IMG/VR virus record: IMGVR_UViG_3300027747_002377 | Span: 18,373-82,372 of that record | Source of the DNA: a virus | DNA: 64,000 bases | Reading direction: 5' to 3' (one strand) | Part shown: positions 23,279-31,424 of the stretch, piece after piece | Layout of the letters: the number at the start of each line of letters is the position of its first letter | How positions within the stretch are numbered: the stretch's first letter is position 1 | Position numbers and translations under genes: made by a program | Notes under the pieces: model-generated | Told to the model about the DNA's origin: nothing | Databases searched by the model: none | What the model saw: the letters and a program-made list of their open reading frames with translations, nothing else

Positions 23279-23694
23279 CCAGTAATTGGTCCGCCATATA
23301 ACCAGGCGTCACAGGTTCTGGCGCCAGCGCACTTGAATTTAAACAGCTGGCAATAACCAAGGTCAGCTAAATCTTCAACAGCATGAGGGTCTGCTGCAGC
23401 ATGTTCATTGATCCCTTCAATAATGCACTCCATTAGCTTAGGAGACTGGTCAAAAGCTGCACAGTTACAGCACTTAGCAGTCTGTGCTGTGCTCACATCT
23501 GTATGCCACATGTCAGCTTTGTTCTCCCAGAAACCTTGATCTGGATAATCTGGATTCAATGGACCATAACCAAAATTATCAATGGTCCAGTTACGGTTCT
23601 TAATATTTTCCTTGATGTCATGGGTAGGCGTAGGACAGACATCGGAAACCTGGCTTACTTTTTTGTTAAGTAAAACTTCTGTTTTGAAATTCAT
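23275..23694 (-). CDS. Cysteine-rich protein, possibly Fe-S binding
   Basis: 139 aa with Cys at the KCCNC cluster (about 74-78), further single Cys, and GYC…KFKCAGARTCDAW near the C-terminus. The spacing resembles high-potential iron-sulfur or small zinc proteins seen in phages beside DUF5872-type genes, from memory. Metal binding is inferred. Last gene of a three-gene minus-strand operon with 4-base overlaps. Its stop overlaps the polA stop from the other strand by four bases. Confidence 0.5.
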   Translation of the reverse strand: MNFKTEVLLNKKVSQVSDVCPTPTHDIKENIKNRNWTIDNFGYGPLNPDYPDQGFWENKADMWHTDVSTAQTAKCCNCAAFDQSPKLMECIIEGINEHAAADPHAVEDLADLGYCQLFKFKCAGARTCDAWLYGGPITG

Positions 23695-23897
23695 TTGTTT
23701 TTTGCCTTGTGTTTCTTGGCTAATTGTACTGCCTTAGTTGCTCTTTCGGTATTAGGTACAAATTGTTTTCCTTCTCTACTGCCTAAACGTTTTTTGCGGT
23801 CAGTCTCCTCCCTTTCTTCCTTGGATAACGAAGCCCACGCTTTCTCTGGGAGATACCTTTTTGTATAGCCAGATTGAATTGCTTTGTCAGCAGTCAT
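23691..23897 (-). CDS. Small basic conserved phage/virus protein
   Basis: 67 aa. The YLPEKAWASLSKEEREETDR-type segment and the Arg-rich GKQFVPNT region recur in phages and large DNA viruses as a conserved module of unknown function (memory). Strongly basic Lys-rich C-terminus suggests nucleic-acid binding. Overlaps both neighbours by four bases. Confidence 0.6.
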   Translation of the reverse strand: MTADKAIQSGYTKRYLPEKAWASLSKEEREETDRKKRLGSREGKQFVPNTERATKAVQLAKKHKAKNK

Positions 23898-24166
23898 CGT
23901 TTTGATTCTTTGTGGGCTTTGGCTTTAGCTTTGGCTTTAGATCTTTTTTCATATTGATCTTTTGTTTGCCACTTTTCTTCTCCCCATTTTTCTAAGGATT
24001 TTTGTTTCTCATTCTTACCACCTTTATAACCGCCTCCTTCTTTTTCATATTCCTGTGCAACAAGCTGAGCTTTACGCGCTGACCATTGACCTGGCTTCCC
24101 ACCTTTAGACCCAGCCATGATGCGTTTTTTAATTTGCTCACGCAGTTCAGGCTTAGTGTAAGACAC
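23894..24166 (-). CDS. DUF5872-like basic protein
   Basis: 90 aa. Contains the typical GSKGGKPGQWSARKAQLVAQ segment (about 19-38), a GGGYKGGKNEKQKSLEKWGE segment and a poly-Lys/Ala tail, matching the DUF5872 pattern. Function unknown. These proteins occur in phages and giant viruses, usually beside the YLPEKAW protein as here. First gene of the minus-strand operon. Confidence 0.7.
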   Translation of the reverse strand: MSYTKPELREQIKKRIMAGSKGGKPGQWSARKAQLVAQEYEKEGGGYKGGKNEKQKSLEKWGEEKWQTKDQYEKRSKAKAKAKAHKESKR

Positions 24167-24232
24167 TGTTTAATATTTCTTTTCTCTTGTAATCCTACCA
24201 AGTCCTAGTATACTCCTGTCAAATCAACTGAT

Positions 24233-24691
24233 ATGCAAATGATGGAAGCACGTGATTATGTTTGGCACCAGCGGTTTATGAAGCTGGCTGACCAAGTGGC
24301 AAAGTGGAGTAAGGATCCATCAACGAAAGTTGGTTGTGTCCTCATAAAGGATCGTCGAATTATTTCAACTGGTTTCAATGGGTTCCCAAGGGGCATCAAT
24401 GATGATATAAATAGGTTGATGGACCGTGAGAAAAAGTATGAGCTTACGATCCACGCAGAAACAAATGCGATCATTACAGCTGCAATTCATGGTGTTAGTA
24501 CCGATGGTTGTAGTGCTTATGTCACTATGCATCCATGCAGCAGGTGTTCTGCGGCACTTATCAATGCTGGAATCAAAGATGTTTATGTGAAGGGTTGTAA
24601 GGACATTCCTGAGCGCTGGTTAGAGAATTTTATTTTGGCTTCTAAGCTTCTTGAAGAAGCTGGTATACCCCTGGTTGCAGTCGATCTTTAG
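24233..24691 (+). CDS. dCMP deaminase
   Basis: 152 aa, usual length. The zinc/catalytic motif HAE is at residues 74-76 and PCSRC at 101-105. KDPSTKVGCV (28-36) is the typical N-terminal segment. Converts dCMP to dUMP, the substrate of ThyX encoded at 18412. Alternative starts at 24242 or 24245 would give an enzyme three or four residues shorter. A TAGTATACT -10-like site stands about 20 bases upstream. Confidence 0.92.
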   Translation: MQMMEARDYVWHQRFMKLADQVAKWSKDPSTKVGCVLIKDRRIISTGFNGFPRGINDDINRLMDREKKYELTIHAETNAIITAAIHGVSTDGCSAYVTMHPCSRCSAALINAGIKDVYVKGCKDIPERWLENFILASKLLEEAGIPLVAVDL

Positions 24692-24735
24692 ACTGCTACA
24701 CTGTCCACATCCATTTGCACACCTGACTTAAAGAC

Positions 24736-25470
24736 ATGAATTCTTTTGTTGGAATCGGTACCTACACCGGAGAGAGTTACCACGACAGTGGGCTCCGGTT
24801 CATGGGAATCAGCCTGCCAAAGGTAGGTAAGAGTGGTTCAGATGTACCACTTCTTATGGTACCCAATAAAGCAGCAGGCGAAACTTTTGACGTGTTCCAA
24901 CCAGGGGTACGACTCCTGCTGGGAGGAAGGCTCTACCCAAACCGTCAAGATTACAAAATGTATCTGGTGCCAAACCAGCCACTGCAATTAGTTAATGACA
25001 AATCATTACAACTGAACCGCGTAAACCTTGCTGGTGGTGTCGGGTTCATCCCAGAGCAGGCAAAGGAGGATCTGTTTACGTTTACAACCATGGTGTCTGC
25101 TCCGGCGCAGATGATCCTTGGTCACAACTGGGAAGACAGCCTCAGCTTCCGCATGGAGTCCTGGGGTGACGATGCTAAAAGGCTGACCTCCTTGCTCCAC
25201 GTGGGCCGCCAGTTGAGCGTGGAGGGAGTGTTGCGCTATAACCTATGGCAGGCCCAGGACGGCTCTCAGCGTGGCACCTACCAGATAAGAGTGCGGGCTG
25301 GAATGTACTCCGTCTTTGGCAAGAATAAGAACAGGGAGGAGCAGGCGAAGGTTAAGAATGAGTTAAGTGAGGAGAATTTGTGTTCACCTGCTTCCGTTTC
25401 AAAGCCACCTGCTCAACCGGCTCGAAAAGCCTATGCCCCTACCGTTGACGAAGACTCTGTTCCGTTCTAA
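24736..25470 (+). CDS. SSB-like protein with acidic DEDSVPF tail
   Basis: 244 aa. Two successive beta-rich segments of OB type (residues about 3-85 and 93-195) precede a Pro/Ala-rich linker and a C-terminus ending VDEDSVPF. That end resembles the DDDIPF tip through which bacterial SSBs bind partner proteins. It therefore probably coats ssDNA and recruits replication enzymes. It lies directly upstream of the 309-aa gene and in the same region as polA and dCMP deaminase. The OB call rests on pattern, the tail on direct reading. Confidence 0.65.
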   Translation: MNSFVGIGTYTGESYHDSGLRFMGISLPKVGKSGSDVPLLMVPNKAAGETFDVFQPGVRLLLGGRLYPNRQDYKMYLVPNQPLQLVNDKSLQLNRVNLAGGVGFIPEQAKEDLFTFTTMVSAPAQMILGHNWEDSLSFRMESWGDDAKRLTSLLHVGRQLSVEGVLRYNLWQAQDGSQRGTYQIRVRAGMYSVFGKNKNREEQAKVKNELSEENLCSPASVSKPPAQPARKAYAPTVDEDSVPF

Positions 25471-25495
25471 GGTCTGATCCAGTGGTGTGAGTCCT

Positions 25496-25519
25496 GCCTG
25501 TCTCGTACAGGCTTTCTTC
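25496..25519 (+). terminator. Weak terminator hairpin
   Basis: GCCTG-TCTCGTA-CAGGC (25496-25512) followed by TTTCTTCC. Partial attenuation between the SSB-like gene and the 309-aa gene is plausible. Confidence 0.45.
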
Positions 25520-25611
25520 CCCAGGCCAGTGCCAGGCAGACGTAAGTCTTGTCCTGTGTAGGTGTAACTCCTGCTCTGGGTGCCGTTCCTCTTGCCATTC
25601 CTCTGAACGTA

Positions 25612-26541
25612 ATGTCTGTTCTTGATCGCTACAAAAACACTGAGAAGTACCAAGGAGTGCTTCGTGATTTCTGCAACTGTCAGATCCTCAATGACAAGTC
25701 CAAGCCAGGGCTTTTCCTGAAGGACACAGTGCTTGCACGTATCGGCTGGTCCGGTACTGCCGACATGTTCCCCGATGCCGAGGAATATGAGCACACCTAC
25801 AACAATGGTGACTCCAATAAGGGTGTCTTCTTTAAGACCCCGCGCATGATCATCCTGCATTGCGGGTTCCGTAAGGACGTAACCTTCATTGAGAACTCAG
25901 ATAAAGGAGGGATCGAAGGCCTCTACCCACGGGATTCCATTCTGTATGACGATTGGCAAGAGCAGAACCCAGACAAGCCAAGCCCTTACAAGCGCCGTCG
26001 TCTGGTCCTGACGTTCCTTGTAAACGAAAAGGGTAGCCCGGTTCACAAGAAGCCGATGCTCCTTTCAATCCATGGGGGTGCATCTAACCTGTTCACCGAT
26101 GCTTACGGCACCTTCATCGAGCAGCTTGAATCAGCTTTTGCTGAGTACGCAGGCTCTAAAGGTGGCTCAGGGTTTGACCCCAAGCAAGCCGCTGCTGCGA
26201 TCTTTACTCCTACCTTTGGAGCACAGCAGTACGGCGAAAAACAAAAGAGCTGGATTGCTTTCCCTAAGTCTTGGGTAGTCCCTACCGCCAAGACCATTGA
26301 GCAGTTCTTCCCTGCTGCCGACGACGACATCGACTTCATTGAAGATGTCTGGGAGACCTGTCCTCCTGAGGTGTACGCAAAATCCTTCTTCCAGCAATGT
26401 GAGAAGGAGATTGGTCATCACGCAATCAAGCCAGGACTTGATTTCACACTGCCAGCCATCGGTGAATCTACTGACAGGGGTGGTATGAAGTCCCTGTTCG
26501 GCGCCAGGGATGCTGATACCGGTGAAATTGAGTTGACCTGA
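25612..26541 (+). CDS. Replication-region protein, possibly DUF5895-like
   Basis: 309 aa from the ATG at 25612. A TTG 21 codons upstream lies in the leader. Central segment RRRLVLTFLVNEKGSPVHKK followed by PMLLSIHGG and FGAQQYGEKQKSWIAFPKSW suggest a beta-rich nucleic-acid-binding fold of the type described as DUF5895 in cyanobacteria and their elements (uncertain). The C-terminus ends DADTGEIELT, also acidic. It follows the SSB-like gene and ends at a strong terminator. Possible ssDNA-binding or recombination mediator. Its start CTGAACGTAATG equals the start of the gene at 27139. Confidence 0.4.
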   Translation: MSVLDRYKNTEKYQGVLRDFCNCQILNDKSKPGLFLKDTVLARIGWSGTADMFPDAEEYEHTYNNGDSNKGVFFKTPRMIILHCGFRKDVTFIENSDKGGIEGLYPRDSILYDDWQEQNPDKPSPYKRRRLVLTFLVNEKGSPVHKKPMLLSIHGGASNLFTDAYGTFIEQLESAFAEYAGSKGGSGFDPKQAAAAIFTPTFGAQQYGEKQKSWIAFPKSWVVPTAKTIEQFFPAADDDIDFIEDVWETCPPEVYAKSFFQQCEKEIGHHAIKPGLDFTLPAIGESTDRGGMKSLFGARDADTGEIELT

Positions 26542-26560
26542 TCAACCCTCAGTAAGTAAC

Positions 26561-26586
26561 AGCCGTCCGAAAGGGCGGCTTTTTTA
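26561..26586 (+). terminator. Rho-independent terminator
   Basis: AGCCGTCC-GAAA-GGGCGGCT forms an 8-bp stem with a GAAA tetraloop, followed by TTTTTA. It separates the rightward 309-aa gene from the convergent minus-strand gene ending at 26591. Confidence 0.95.
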
Positions 26587-26590
26587 TTGA

Positions 26591-26836
26591 CTACTCAGCG
26601 TATTTTTTGAATAGTGCTTCTGTTTCTAGTTTCACTAACTTCATGCACAGCCCACGAATTACTCCCTGGCGTTGAGTAGCCAACTCAACAAGCTTACTTG
26701 CAATCTCACGTAACTCCTGCTTGCTATCAGTCTTCTCAATTGTTTGCTTTAGTTTGGCAGCAAAAAAACTATCCTCTATTGTTTCACGAAAATCTGCAAA
26801 ATCAGATTGATCCTCGACCAGCTCAAACTTTGACAT
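26591..26836 (-). CDS. Small helical protein
   Basis: 81 aa, all-helical. The segment LREIASKLVELATQRQGVIR is reminiscent of small conserved cyanophage proteins (memory only). Function unknown. It has its own promoter in the divergent palindrome at 26880-26907. Confidence 0.6.
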   Translation of the reverse strand: MSKFELVEDQSDFADFRETIEDSFFAAKLKQTIEKTDSKQELREIASKLVELATQRQGVIRGLCMKLVKLETEALFKKYAE

Positions 26837-26879
26837 AGGTGTCGAGCATTTTGTTTACTGTAAGGCAGTACGCGCAGAA

Positions 26880-26930
26880 GTCAAGTTTAAACAAAATTTA
26901 ACTTGACCTGCGCCCCTGAAACCCTAGACT
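26880..26930. promoter_or_regulatory. Symmetric divergent promoter pair
   Basis: A perfect inverted repeat GTCAAGTT-12 nt-AACTTGAC (26880-26907) places TTGAC on both strands. Rightward: TTGACC (26903-26908), 16 bp, TAGACT (26925-26930), then ATG at 26953. Leftward: TTGACT, 16 bp, TACAGT, then the start at 26836. The repeat may be only the two -35 hexamers back to back, or also an operator. Confidence 0.55.
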
Positions 26931-26952
26931 ACCACTGTCTTTTCTCGTCACC

Positions 26953-27096
26953 ATGGCATCACCAAAGAAGGCAGGATCCGGTTCTAGCTTCGTTGTCCAC
27001 AATGCAAAACGCACATCCATTGGTCAGGGTCTACGCAAGCGTGGTTCCTGGAACGTCCAACGCAAAAAGCCAAGCCGAGGGCAAGGCAAAGGTTGA
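26953..27096 (+). CDS. Small basic protein (47 aa) with RGQGKG end
   Basis: ATG at 26953, TGA at 27094. 47 aa, strongly basic. The pattern …NAKRTSIGQGLRKRGSW… ending …SRGQGKG resembles short conserved T4-type and cyanophage proteins that end K..RGQGR (memory). Likely nucleic-acid binding. It has a recognisable promoter (26903-26930) and is followed by GGTTG-ATTAA-CAACC. Confidence 0.65.
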   Translation: MASPKKAGSGSSFVVHNAKRTSIGQGLRKRGSWNVQRKKPSRGQGKG

Positions 27097-27138
27097 TTAA
27101 CAACCTAGTCCAAATACTTTGCACACCACCTGAACGTA

Positions 27139-28023
27139 ATGCTTGTACTTGAAAGTCAACTAACCAAAGCACAAAATTTAATCTATGGACGCAAAAGGAT
27201 TGTTGATTCTTTCTATCAGCTAGATCCTGACAAGTTCCATGGCCTCACGCCAACTGATATCAACTCGATTTCACTCCAGGGTGATGAGGTTGTGTGTGAG
27301 GTCGATGGTTCCCAACTCTCGTTAGGGCGCCGACATGTGCTTAAAAATTTTCTAGAGCACAGAACACGCACTCCTTCATTCTTTGATTACAAGGTTTGGA
27401 ACCAGTACAAAATTAAAGATTCTGATGATGGTATTCCTGTTGCTGCTCTTGATTACTCTGGTGATCAGACACACGCTGCTCTTGCTCCTCATATCGGTAG
27501 GCCGCCTAAAATCTTGACAGACAAAAATGGCGAACAAAAGATTTACTTCATAAAGACAAAAGAACAACAATGCAGTTGTCCTTCCTGGGCTCAATTAAAT
27601 GAACATAGGGAAGAGTTATCAGCAGAGTTTAATCAGTTCACAGGTACTGAATTTGTACCAGTTTGTAAACACATGCAATGGCATAATTCTAATCTGCAGT
27701 TAGAGTATTTACGTTTTACTGTACAAGAACAGTCCAGGAAACGTGGATACAACTTACATATGTGTGTTTATCACTTTGATTATCGACTTGGGCGCTTATT
27801 GTATCGAGTTACTAATGATGGATTGAAGGACAAAATGGAGTGGCTTCCTAAAGATCACTGGAAAGAACAAGCTGTTTATGATGCAGCGCACACTCCAACT
27901 GGTAACTGTTGGAAAGTTTTTACCAAGGCACTGTCTCATGACCCTGCTTATCAGTTAATTCAATACAGTCAATCTGTTGCCCACATCATGGGTCAAATCA
28001 ACGCACGCAACTCTACTCACTGA
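27139..28023 (+). CDS. Protein with SWIM-type zinc finger
   Basis: 294 aa. CSCPSW at residues 145-150 and CKH at 176-178 make the CxCx(n)CxH zinc site of SWIM domains, which bind nucleic acid or protein. The other parts are mixed alpha/beta with no recognised domain. Its stop is five bases from the Gp157-like gene, and together they form a small operon. Role in recombination or DNA handling is inferred. Confidence 0.55.
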   Translation: MLVLESQLTKAQNLIYGRKRIVDSFYQLDPDKFHGLTPTDINSISLQGDEVVCEVDGSQLSLGRRHVLKNFLEHRTRTPSFFDYKVWNQYKIKDSDDGIPVAALDYSGDQTHAALAPHIGRPPKILTDKNGEQKIYFIKTKEQQCSCPSWAQLNEHREELSAEFNQFTGTEFVPVCKHMQWHNSNLQLEYLRFTVQEQSRKRGYNLHMCVYHFDYRLGRLLYRVTNDGLKDKMEWLPKDHWKEQAVYDAAHTPTGNCWKVFTKALSHDPAYQLIQYSQSVAHIMGQINARNSTH

Positions 28024-28027
28024 TACC

Positions 28028-28627
28028 ATGGCTGACAAACAAAGCTACCTGCAACTTTCTGAATCCATTCAACACGTCACTTTCTTGAAGGATCTTCCTG
28101 ATGTAAGTGAAGATGAGAAGTCTGAACTACAAACACACATCAAAGATCTTGCCTCCAGGCAGGAAAATAAGTTTGATAACATCATTGGAATGATAAAGAA
28201 GTGTGATGCCTACATAGAGGCATTGGAGAATGAGATGGAAGAAATTAAAAACAACCGTGATGCGTGGAAACGCAACAAAGAAAACCTTATTAAGATCATT
28301 AAGTTTGCTTATCAACAGAACCTAATAAGTAATACGCCTACTGGTAACAAGTATCAAGCAACTATTAGGCCCGTTAAACCTAGGTTGGTTGATAACTTTG
28401 ACCAGTGGACAGATCCGGACAGAGCTGAGTACGGCCTAAGGAAGATCACAACCCTGGTACGGATCAAGGATGAGACAGTCCTGGAGTCCAAGCAGGAGGA
28501 GCTGCCTGATAAGGACCGTCTGCGGAAAGACATCCTTGCCAACCAAGAGAAGGCCCCTGCCGTAGCTCAACTTGTCCCAGGGTACAGCCTGGTCTATGAA
28601 CGGAGGAAGAGGTTAACCTCCTCATAA
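28028..28627 (+). CDS. Gp157-like protein (siphovirus Gp157 family)
   Basis: 199 aa from the ATG at 28028. An upstream TTG at 27977 lies in the previous gene. A long coiled-coil helix (about 40-95: KFDNIIGMIKKCDAYIEALE, then NEMEEIKNNRDAWKRNKENL) precedes a beta-type segment (GNKYQATIRPVKPRLV), the layout of the Gp157 family. That family is linked with phage recombination genes and superinfection or resistance effects. Followed by a strong terminator. Confidence 0.5.
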   Translation: MADKQSYLQLSESIQHVTFLKDLPDVSEDEKSELQTHIKDLASRQENKFDNIIGMIKKCDAYIEALENEMEEIKNNRDAWKRNKENLIKIIKFAYQQNLISNTPTGNKYQATIRPVKPRLVDNFDQWTDPDRAEYGLRKITTLVRIKDETVLESKQEELPDKDRLRKDILANQEKAPAVAQLVPGYSLVYERRKRLTSS

Positions 28628-28647
28628 CAACATGTTGAAATGTTAAA

Positions 28648-28680
28648 GCCCCTGGCACTCCTGCCCAGGGGCCTTTATTA
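28648..28680 (+). terminator. Rho-independent terminator
   Basis: GCCCCTGG (28648-28655) and CCAGGGGC (28665-28672) form a perfect 8-bp stem. Tail CTTTATTATG. Confidence 0.85.
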
Positions 28681-28709
28681 TGCCTTCAGTTCAACCCTTC
28701 CTTTGAGCC

Positions 28710-29081
28710 ATGAACGATCCGCTTCAGTACACACCAGAAGAATTTACTGATAGGTTCCGAACCACGAGTCGGAATACCCTCAATTTAATGTCAGTGTTCA
28801 TAGAAGAACTTGTTGTTGCTGAAACACGTTTTAAAGATTGTGCTAGTTTCTACCCTGAATACTCCTTTAAAAATCTGTATGAAGTAACAAGTGACATGAT
28901 GTACCATACCCAACGTTTGTTCAATAAAGAAGAAGAAGGAGGAGAAGAAACTAAGATTGAAGGATTTTCATGCAACAATATGGGAGAGTTTCGTGTAATG
29001 ATGAAAGGTCTTCTTTATGAAGTCGTTATGGAATGTTTTGATATCGCAATAGAAGCAGTTAATGCTGAGGAGAAAAAATGA
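28710..29081 (+). CDS. Hypothetical protein
   Basis: 123 aa, helical, acidic, with a Glu-rich stretch at 72-82. Leader CCTTTGAGCC is a variant of the start-associated box. It overlaps the next gene by ATGA. No family recognised. Confidence 0.6.
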   Translation: MNDPLQYTPEEFTDRFRTTSRNTLNLMSVFIEELVVAETRFKDCASFYPEYSFKNLYEVTSDMMYHTQRLFNKEEEGGEETKIEGFSCNNMGEFRVMMKGLLYEVVMECFDIAIEAVNAEEKK

Positions 29082-29287
29082 CTAAGCACGGTTGGAAGTA
29101 CTTTGACACAGTTGATGAAGAAGGTGTCATTACCTTTCCTGAAGAAGTCCTGAAACGTCTTGGCTGGTATGAAGGTATTGAGTTAGATTGTATTCCACAA
29201 AAAGACGGATCAATTCTTATCAGAGCCGTAGGTAACACTAATGAAAAAGAAGTACAGGGACCGACTGAGGAGACGGTTGTTGCTTAA
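29078..29287 (+). CDS. AbrB/MazE-like DNA-binding protein
   Basis: 69 aa. The segment DEEGVITFPEEVLKRLGWYE followed by GIELDCIPQKDGSILIRAV matches the swapped-hairpin AbrB pattern (…g.i.lP.evr..Lg...Gd.l…). Probably a dimeric transcription regulator. Coupled to the previous gene by ATGA. The next small gene starts inside its 3' end. Confidence 0.55.
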   Translation: MTKHGWKYFDTVDEEGVITFPEEVLKRLGWYEGIELDCIPQKDGSILIRAVGNTNEKEVQGPTEETVVA

Positions 29288-29411
29288 CATCATCTCCTTT
29301 ATTGGGCAAAAGAAAAGTGATGACTACATTCGTGGGTATGAAGAATGCCTTCGTAATGTAGAAAGTTACTTAGGGGAGGTAGAACTTTATATAAATAATT
29401 CTGCTGAATAA
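29241..29411 (+). CDS. Small hypothetical protein (56 aa)
   Basis: ATG at 29241, TAA at 29409. 56 aa with a very basic start (MKKKYRDRLRRRLLLNIISF) and acidic C-terminal half. Overlaps the AbrB-like gene by 47 bases in another frame. AGGTAA before the ATG is a weak ribosome-binding site. It occupies the whole space to the terminator, so it is probably real. Confidence 0.5.
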   Translation: MKKKYRDRLRRRLLLNIISFIGQKKSDDYIRGYEECLRNVESYLGEVELYINNSAE

Positions 29412-29432
29412 AGTTTAACTTGTAAGCACAAG

Positions 29433-29468
29433 TCCGTCTCCTCTATCATTTAAAGGGGACGGATTTTT
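29433..29468 (+). terminator. Rho-independent terminator
   Basis: TCCGTCTCCT (29433-29442) pairs with AGGGGACGGA (one G-U) ending near 29463, followed by TTTTTT. It ends the 28.7-29.4 kb unit. Confidence 0.85.
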
Positions 29469-29486
29469 TACTTCTCTGTTGCTACC

Positions 29487-29720
29487 ATGAAAAACAAAGC
29501 TAAAGCCTCATCAACACAGCCGGAATGGGTATGTAATGAGTGTGGAGAAAAGTATGGAACCTGGTACCAAGGCGGTGAGTACAGTGGACCTAAACATCTG
29601 ATGTCCACTATGCATGAGGACATGTGCGATGTCTGCCACAAAATTAGCGTATGTACTGAAGCCAGGGACTATGGTTACTTGATCAAAGCCTGGCTTACAG
29701 CAGATAGAGAAAAGCTTTAA
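29487..29720 (+). CDS. Small zinc-finger protein (conserved phage type)
   Basis: 77 aa. CNECGEKYG (16-24) and CDVCHK (47-52) give two CxxC pairs, with TEARDYGYL near the C-terminus. This W.C..CG..YG…CDvC…vTe.RDfgyl layout is common to short phage proteins of unknown function. A single zinc site is likely. Possible role in host takeover. Confidence 0.6.
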   Translation: MKNKAKASSTQPEWVCNECGEKYGTWYQGGEYSGPKHLMSTMHEDMCDVCHKISVCTEARDYGYLIKAWLTADREKL

Positions 29721-29739
29721 CACAGTGTCTGCTTATCAG

Positions 29740-31077
29740 TTACCTACTTATTTCTTCCCAATCTACAGAAGCAAAAACACTCCCGCCATTGTCACTTGCG
29801 ACGACAAGTGTTGACTCAAAAGCAGTTGAAGTAAATGTATTCCTTTCCAATTGAAACTTAAATAAAGCTTCTTTTAATATATCTACAGAAGTGGTGCTCT
29901 GATTTGATGCAGAAAAATAACCACTTGCCAACGTTCTACCGTTTGCAAAACTTGTTCCTGTAATGTTGTATTCAACAGCTGAGTCAGATCCTGCACTAAC
30001 CCAAGTGCCTGCAGTTGTTGTACCTGAGGCAATAACTTTCCAGTTATAGTTAACCCCATTACCTGTGCCCAGTAAAGATAGGGCGGTCAAAATTACAATT
30101 GCATCTAAAAAATTTGGTGATGCTTTAAGACGAATTGAAATAATTGGATAGTACGTACCAGCAGTTGAAGTTGTTCTTGCCGCTGTAATAGGTATTGATA
30201 CTGATTGCTGTAATCCGCGTAGCTCGTAGCCACCTTCTGATATTACAGTGGAACAAATCTGTTTTAGTATGCTGCTGCCTGATGTTGTTCCAGTGTTCTC
30301 AATCTCGTAACGCAACGGCAGCGATGCAGTTGTAATATAGGTTGACGTTATTAAATTTGCGTGATGGAATTGATGGCAAAGTATGAATTTACCGTCAATA
30401 ACAAAGCCCATTCTTACCGTACCTAAACCAAGCCACTCGATATCCATCCATAAAATCTGTGCCTTAGTAATATCTAAGGTCATTTTTGATGGTCCTGTGC
30501 CATCCATCTTGTCGTAATTCCAAGATGATTGATTTACTTTTGTATCTACAGTAGATCCAGACACATAACTACGTTCAACAAATGACAGAACTGTTCCACC
30601 TGTTCCATCTAGCTCCAGAAACATTCCATTTTGATCCCCGTAGTAACCTAACCGCTGCCTAAGGTTTGCTTTTGCTGAAGACATTACAAATGTAGTCATC
30701 ACCAGTAAAGACTTACCAGGTAAATAGGGTAATACTTTTGTTGTTTCTCGGTAAACTTTGGAACCAGAAGTAGTTGTAACGCTTAGCTCTACTAGACCTT
30801 GATTTGCACTAAATGCTGCTGCACCACCGGTTGCCGTTAACGTGTTCCAAAGTCCGTTGTCTTTATAACGATGGCTAGAATCGAACAACGTTAGCGGATT
30901 AGACACCCTGAGGCGACCAAAAGCATCCAGTGCTGCTGACTTGGTTCCGGTGCCAGGGTCTGTAGTTACACTGATTGGCTGGCCAGTAAGGGCAACGTTT
31001 GTAGGGGCATCGTTATATGGGGACATCTTGATGACTTCATAACGATTGAAGTCCGTTGAATCGATAATGGTTGCCAC
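29740..31077 (-). CDS. Virion structural protein (FGRLRVSNP type)
   Basis: 445 aa, beta-rich. Contains DAFGRLRVSNPLTLFDSSHR (about 51-70) and LPYLPGKSLLVMTT (about 116-129). These are hallmarks of a widespread marine-phage virion protein usually described only as structural (memory). A tail or capsid surface role is likely. It is a lone minus-strand gene in the replication region, convergent with the zinc-finger gene and divergent from the gene at 31143. Confidence 0.65.
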   Translation of the reverse strand: MATIIDSTDFNRYEVIKMSPYNDAPTNVALTGQPISVTTDPGTGTKSAALDAFGRLRVSNPLTLFDSSHRYKDNGLWNTLTATGGAAAFSANQGLVELSVTTTSGSKVYRETTKVLPYLPGKSLLVMTTFVMSSAKANLRQRLGYYGDQNGMFLELDGTGGTVLSFVERSYVSGSTVDTKVNQSSWNYDKMDGTGPSKMTLDITKAQILWMDIEWLGLGTVRMGFVIDGKFILCHQFHHANLITSTYITTASLPLRYEIENTGTTSGSSILKQICSTVISEGGYELRGLQQSVSIPITAARTTSTAGTYYPIISIRLKASPNFLDAIVILTALSLLGTGNGVNYNWKVIASGTTTAGTWVSAGSDSAVEYNITGTSFANGRTLASGYFSASNQSTTSVDILKEALFKFQLERNTFTSTAFESTLVVASDNGGSVFASVDWEEISR

Positions 31078-31142
31078 GTTTGTGCTGCTTGAGTTGTTCT
31101 AAGTGTAGAGCATTATGCTGATGGAGTAGTTGCTGCCTCACC

Positions 31143-31379
31143 ATGAGGGACATCAAAAAGCTTAAGTACCGTGGTCAAGCCTCAGAAATCCTGGATTCTA
31201 TTGAGTTCGAGGGTTACGAGATCAAATCTCTGCGCCACGGGAACACCAATCACGTCCTGTACTGCTATCCCAGGGCTGAGGATGGTGAACCCTGCTGGGG
31301 TATGGACCTTGAAACTGCTAAGAAATGCGTTCTTAAAAATAAAAAGCGCAAGGTTGTTGTTACAAACGAATGTGAATAA
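31143..31379 (+). CDS. Hypothetical protein
   Basis: 78 aa, basic, alpha/beta. Segment GNTNHVLYCYPRAEDGEPCW in the middle and a Lys-rich end. No family recognised. The start follows CTCACC without Shine-Dalgarno. Confidence 0.6.
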   Translation: MRDIKKLKYRGQASEILDSIEFEGYEIKSLRHGNTNHVLYCYPRAEDGEPCWGMDLETAKKCVLKNKKRKVVVTNECE

Positions 31380-31424
31380 ACTCCTATAGAATCAAAATGT
31401 AACGTTAACTTTGGAATAGGACCA

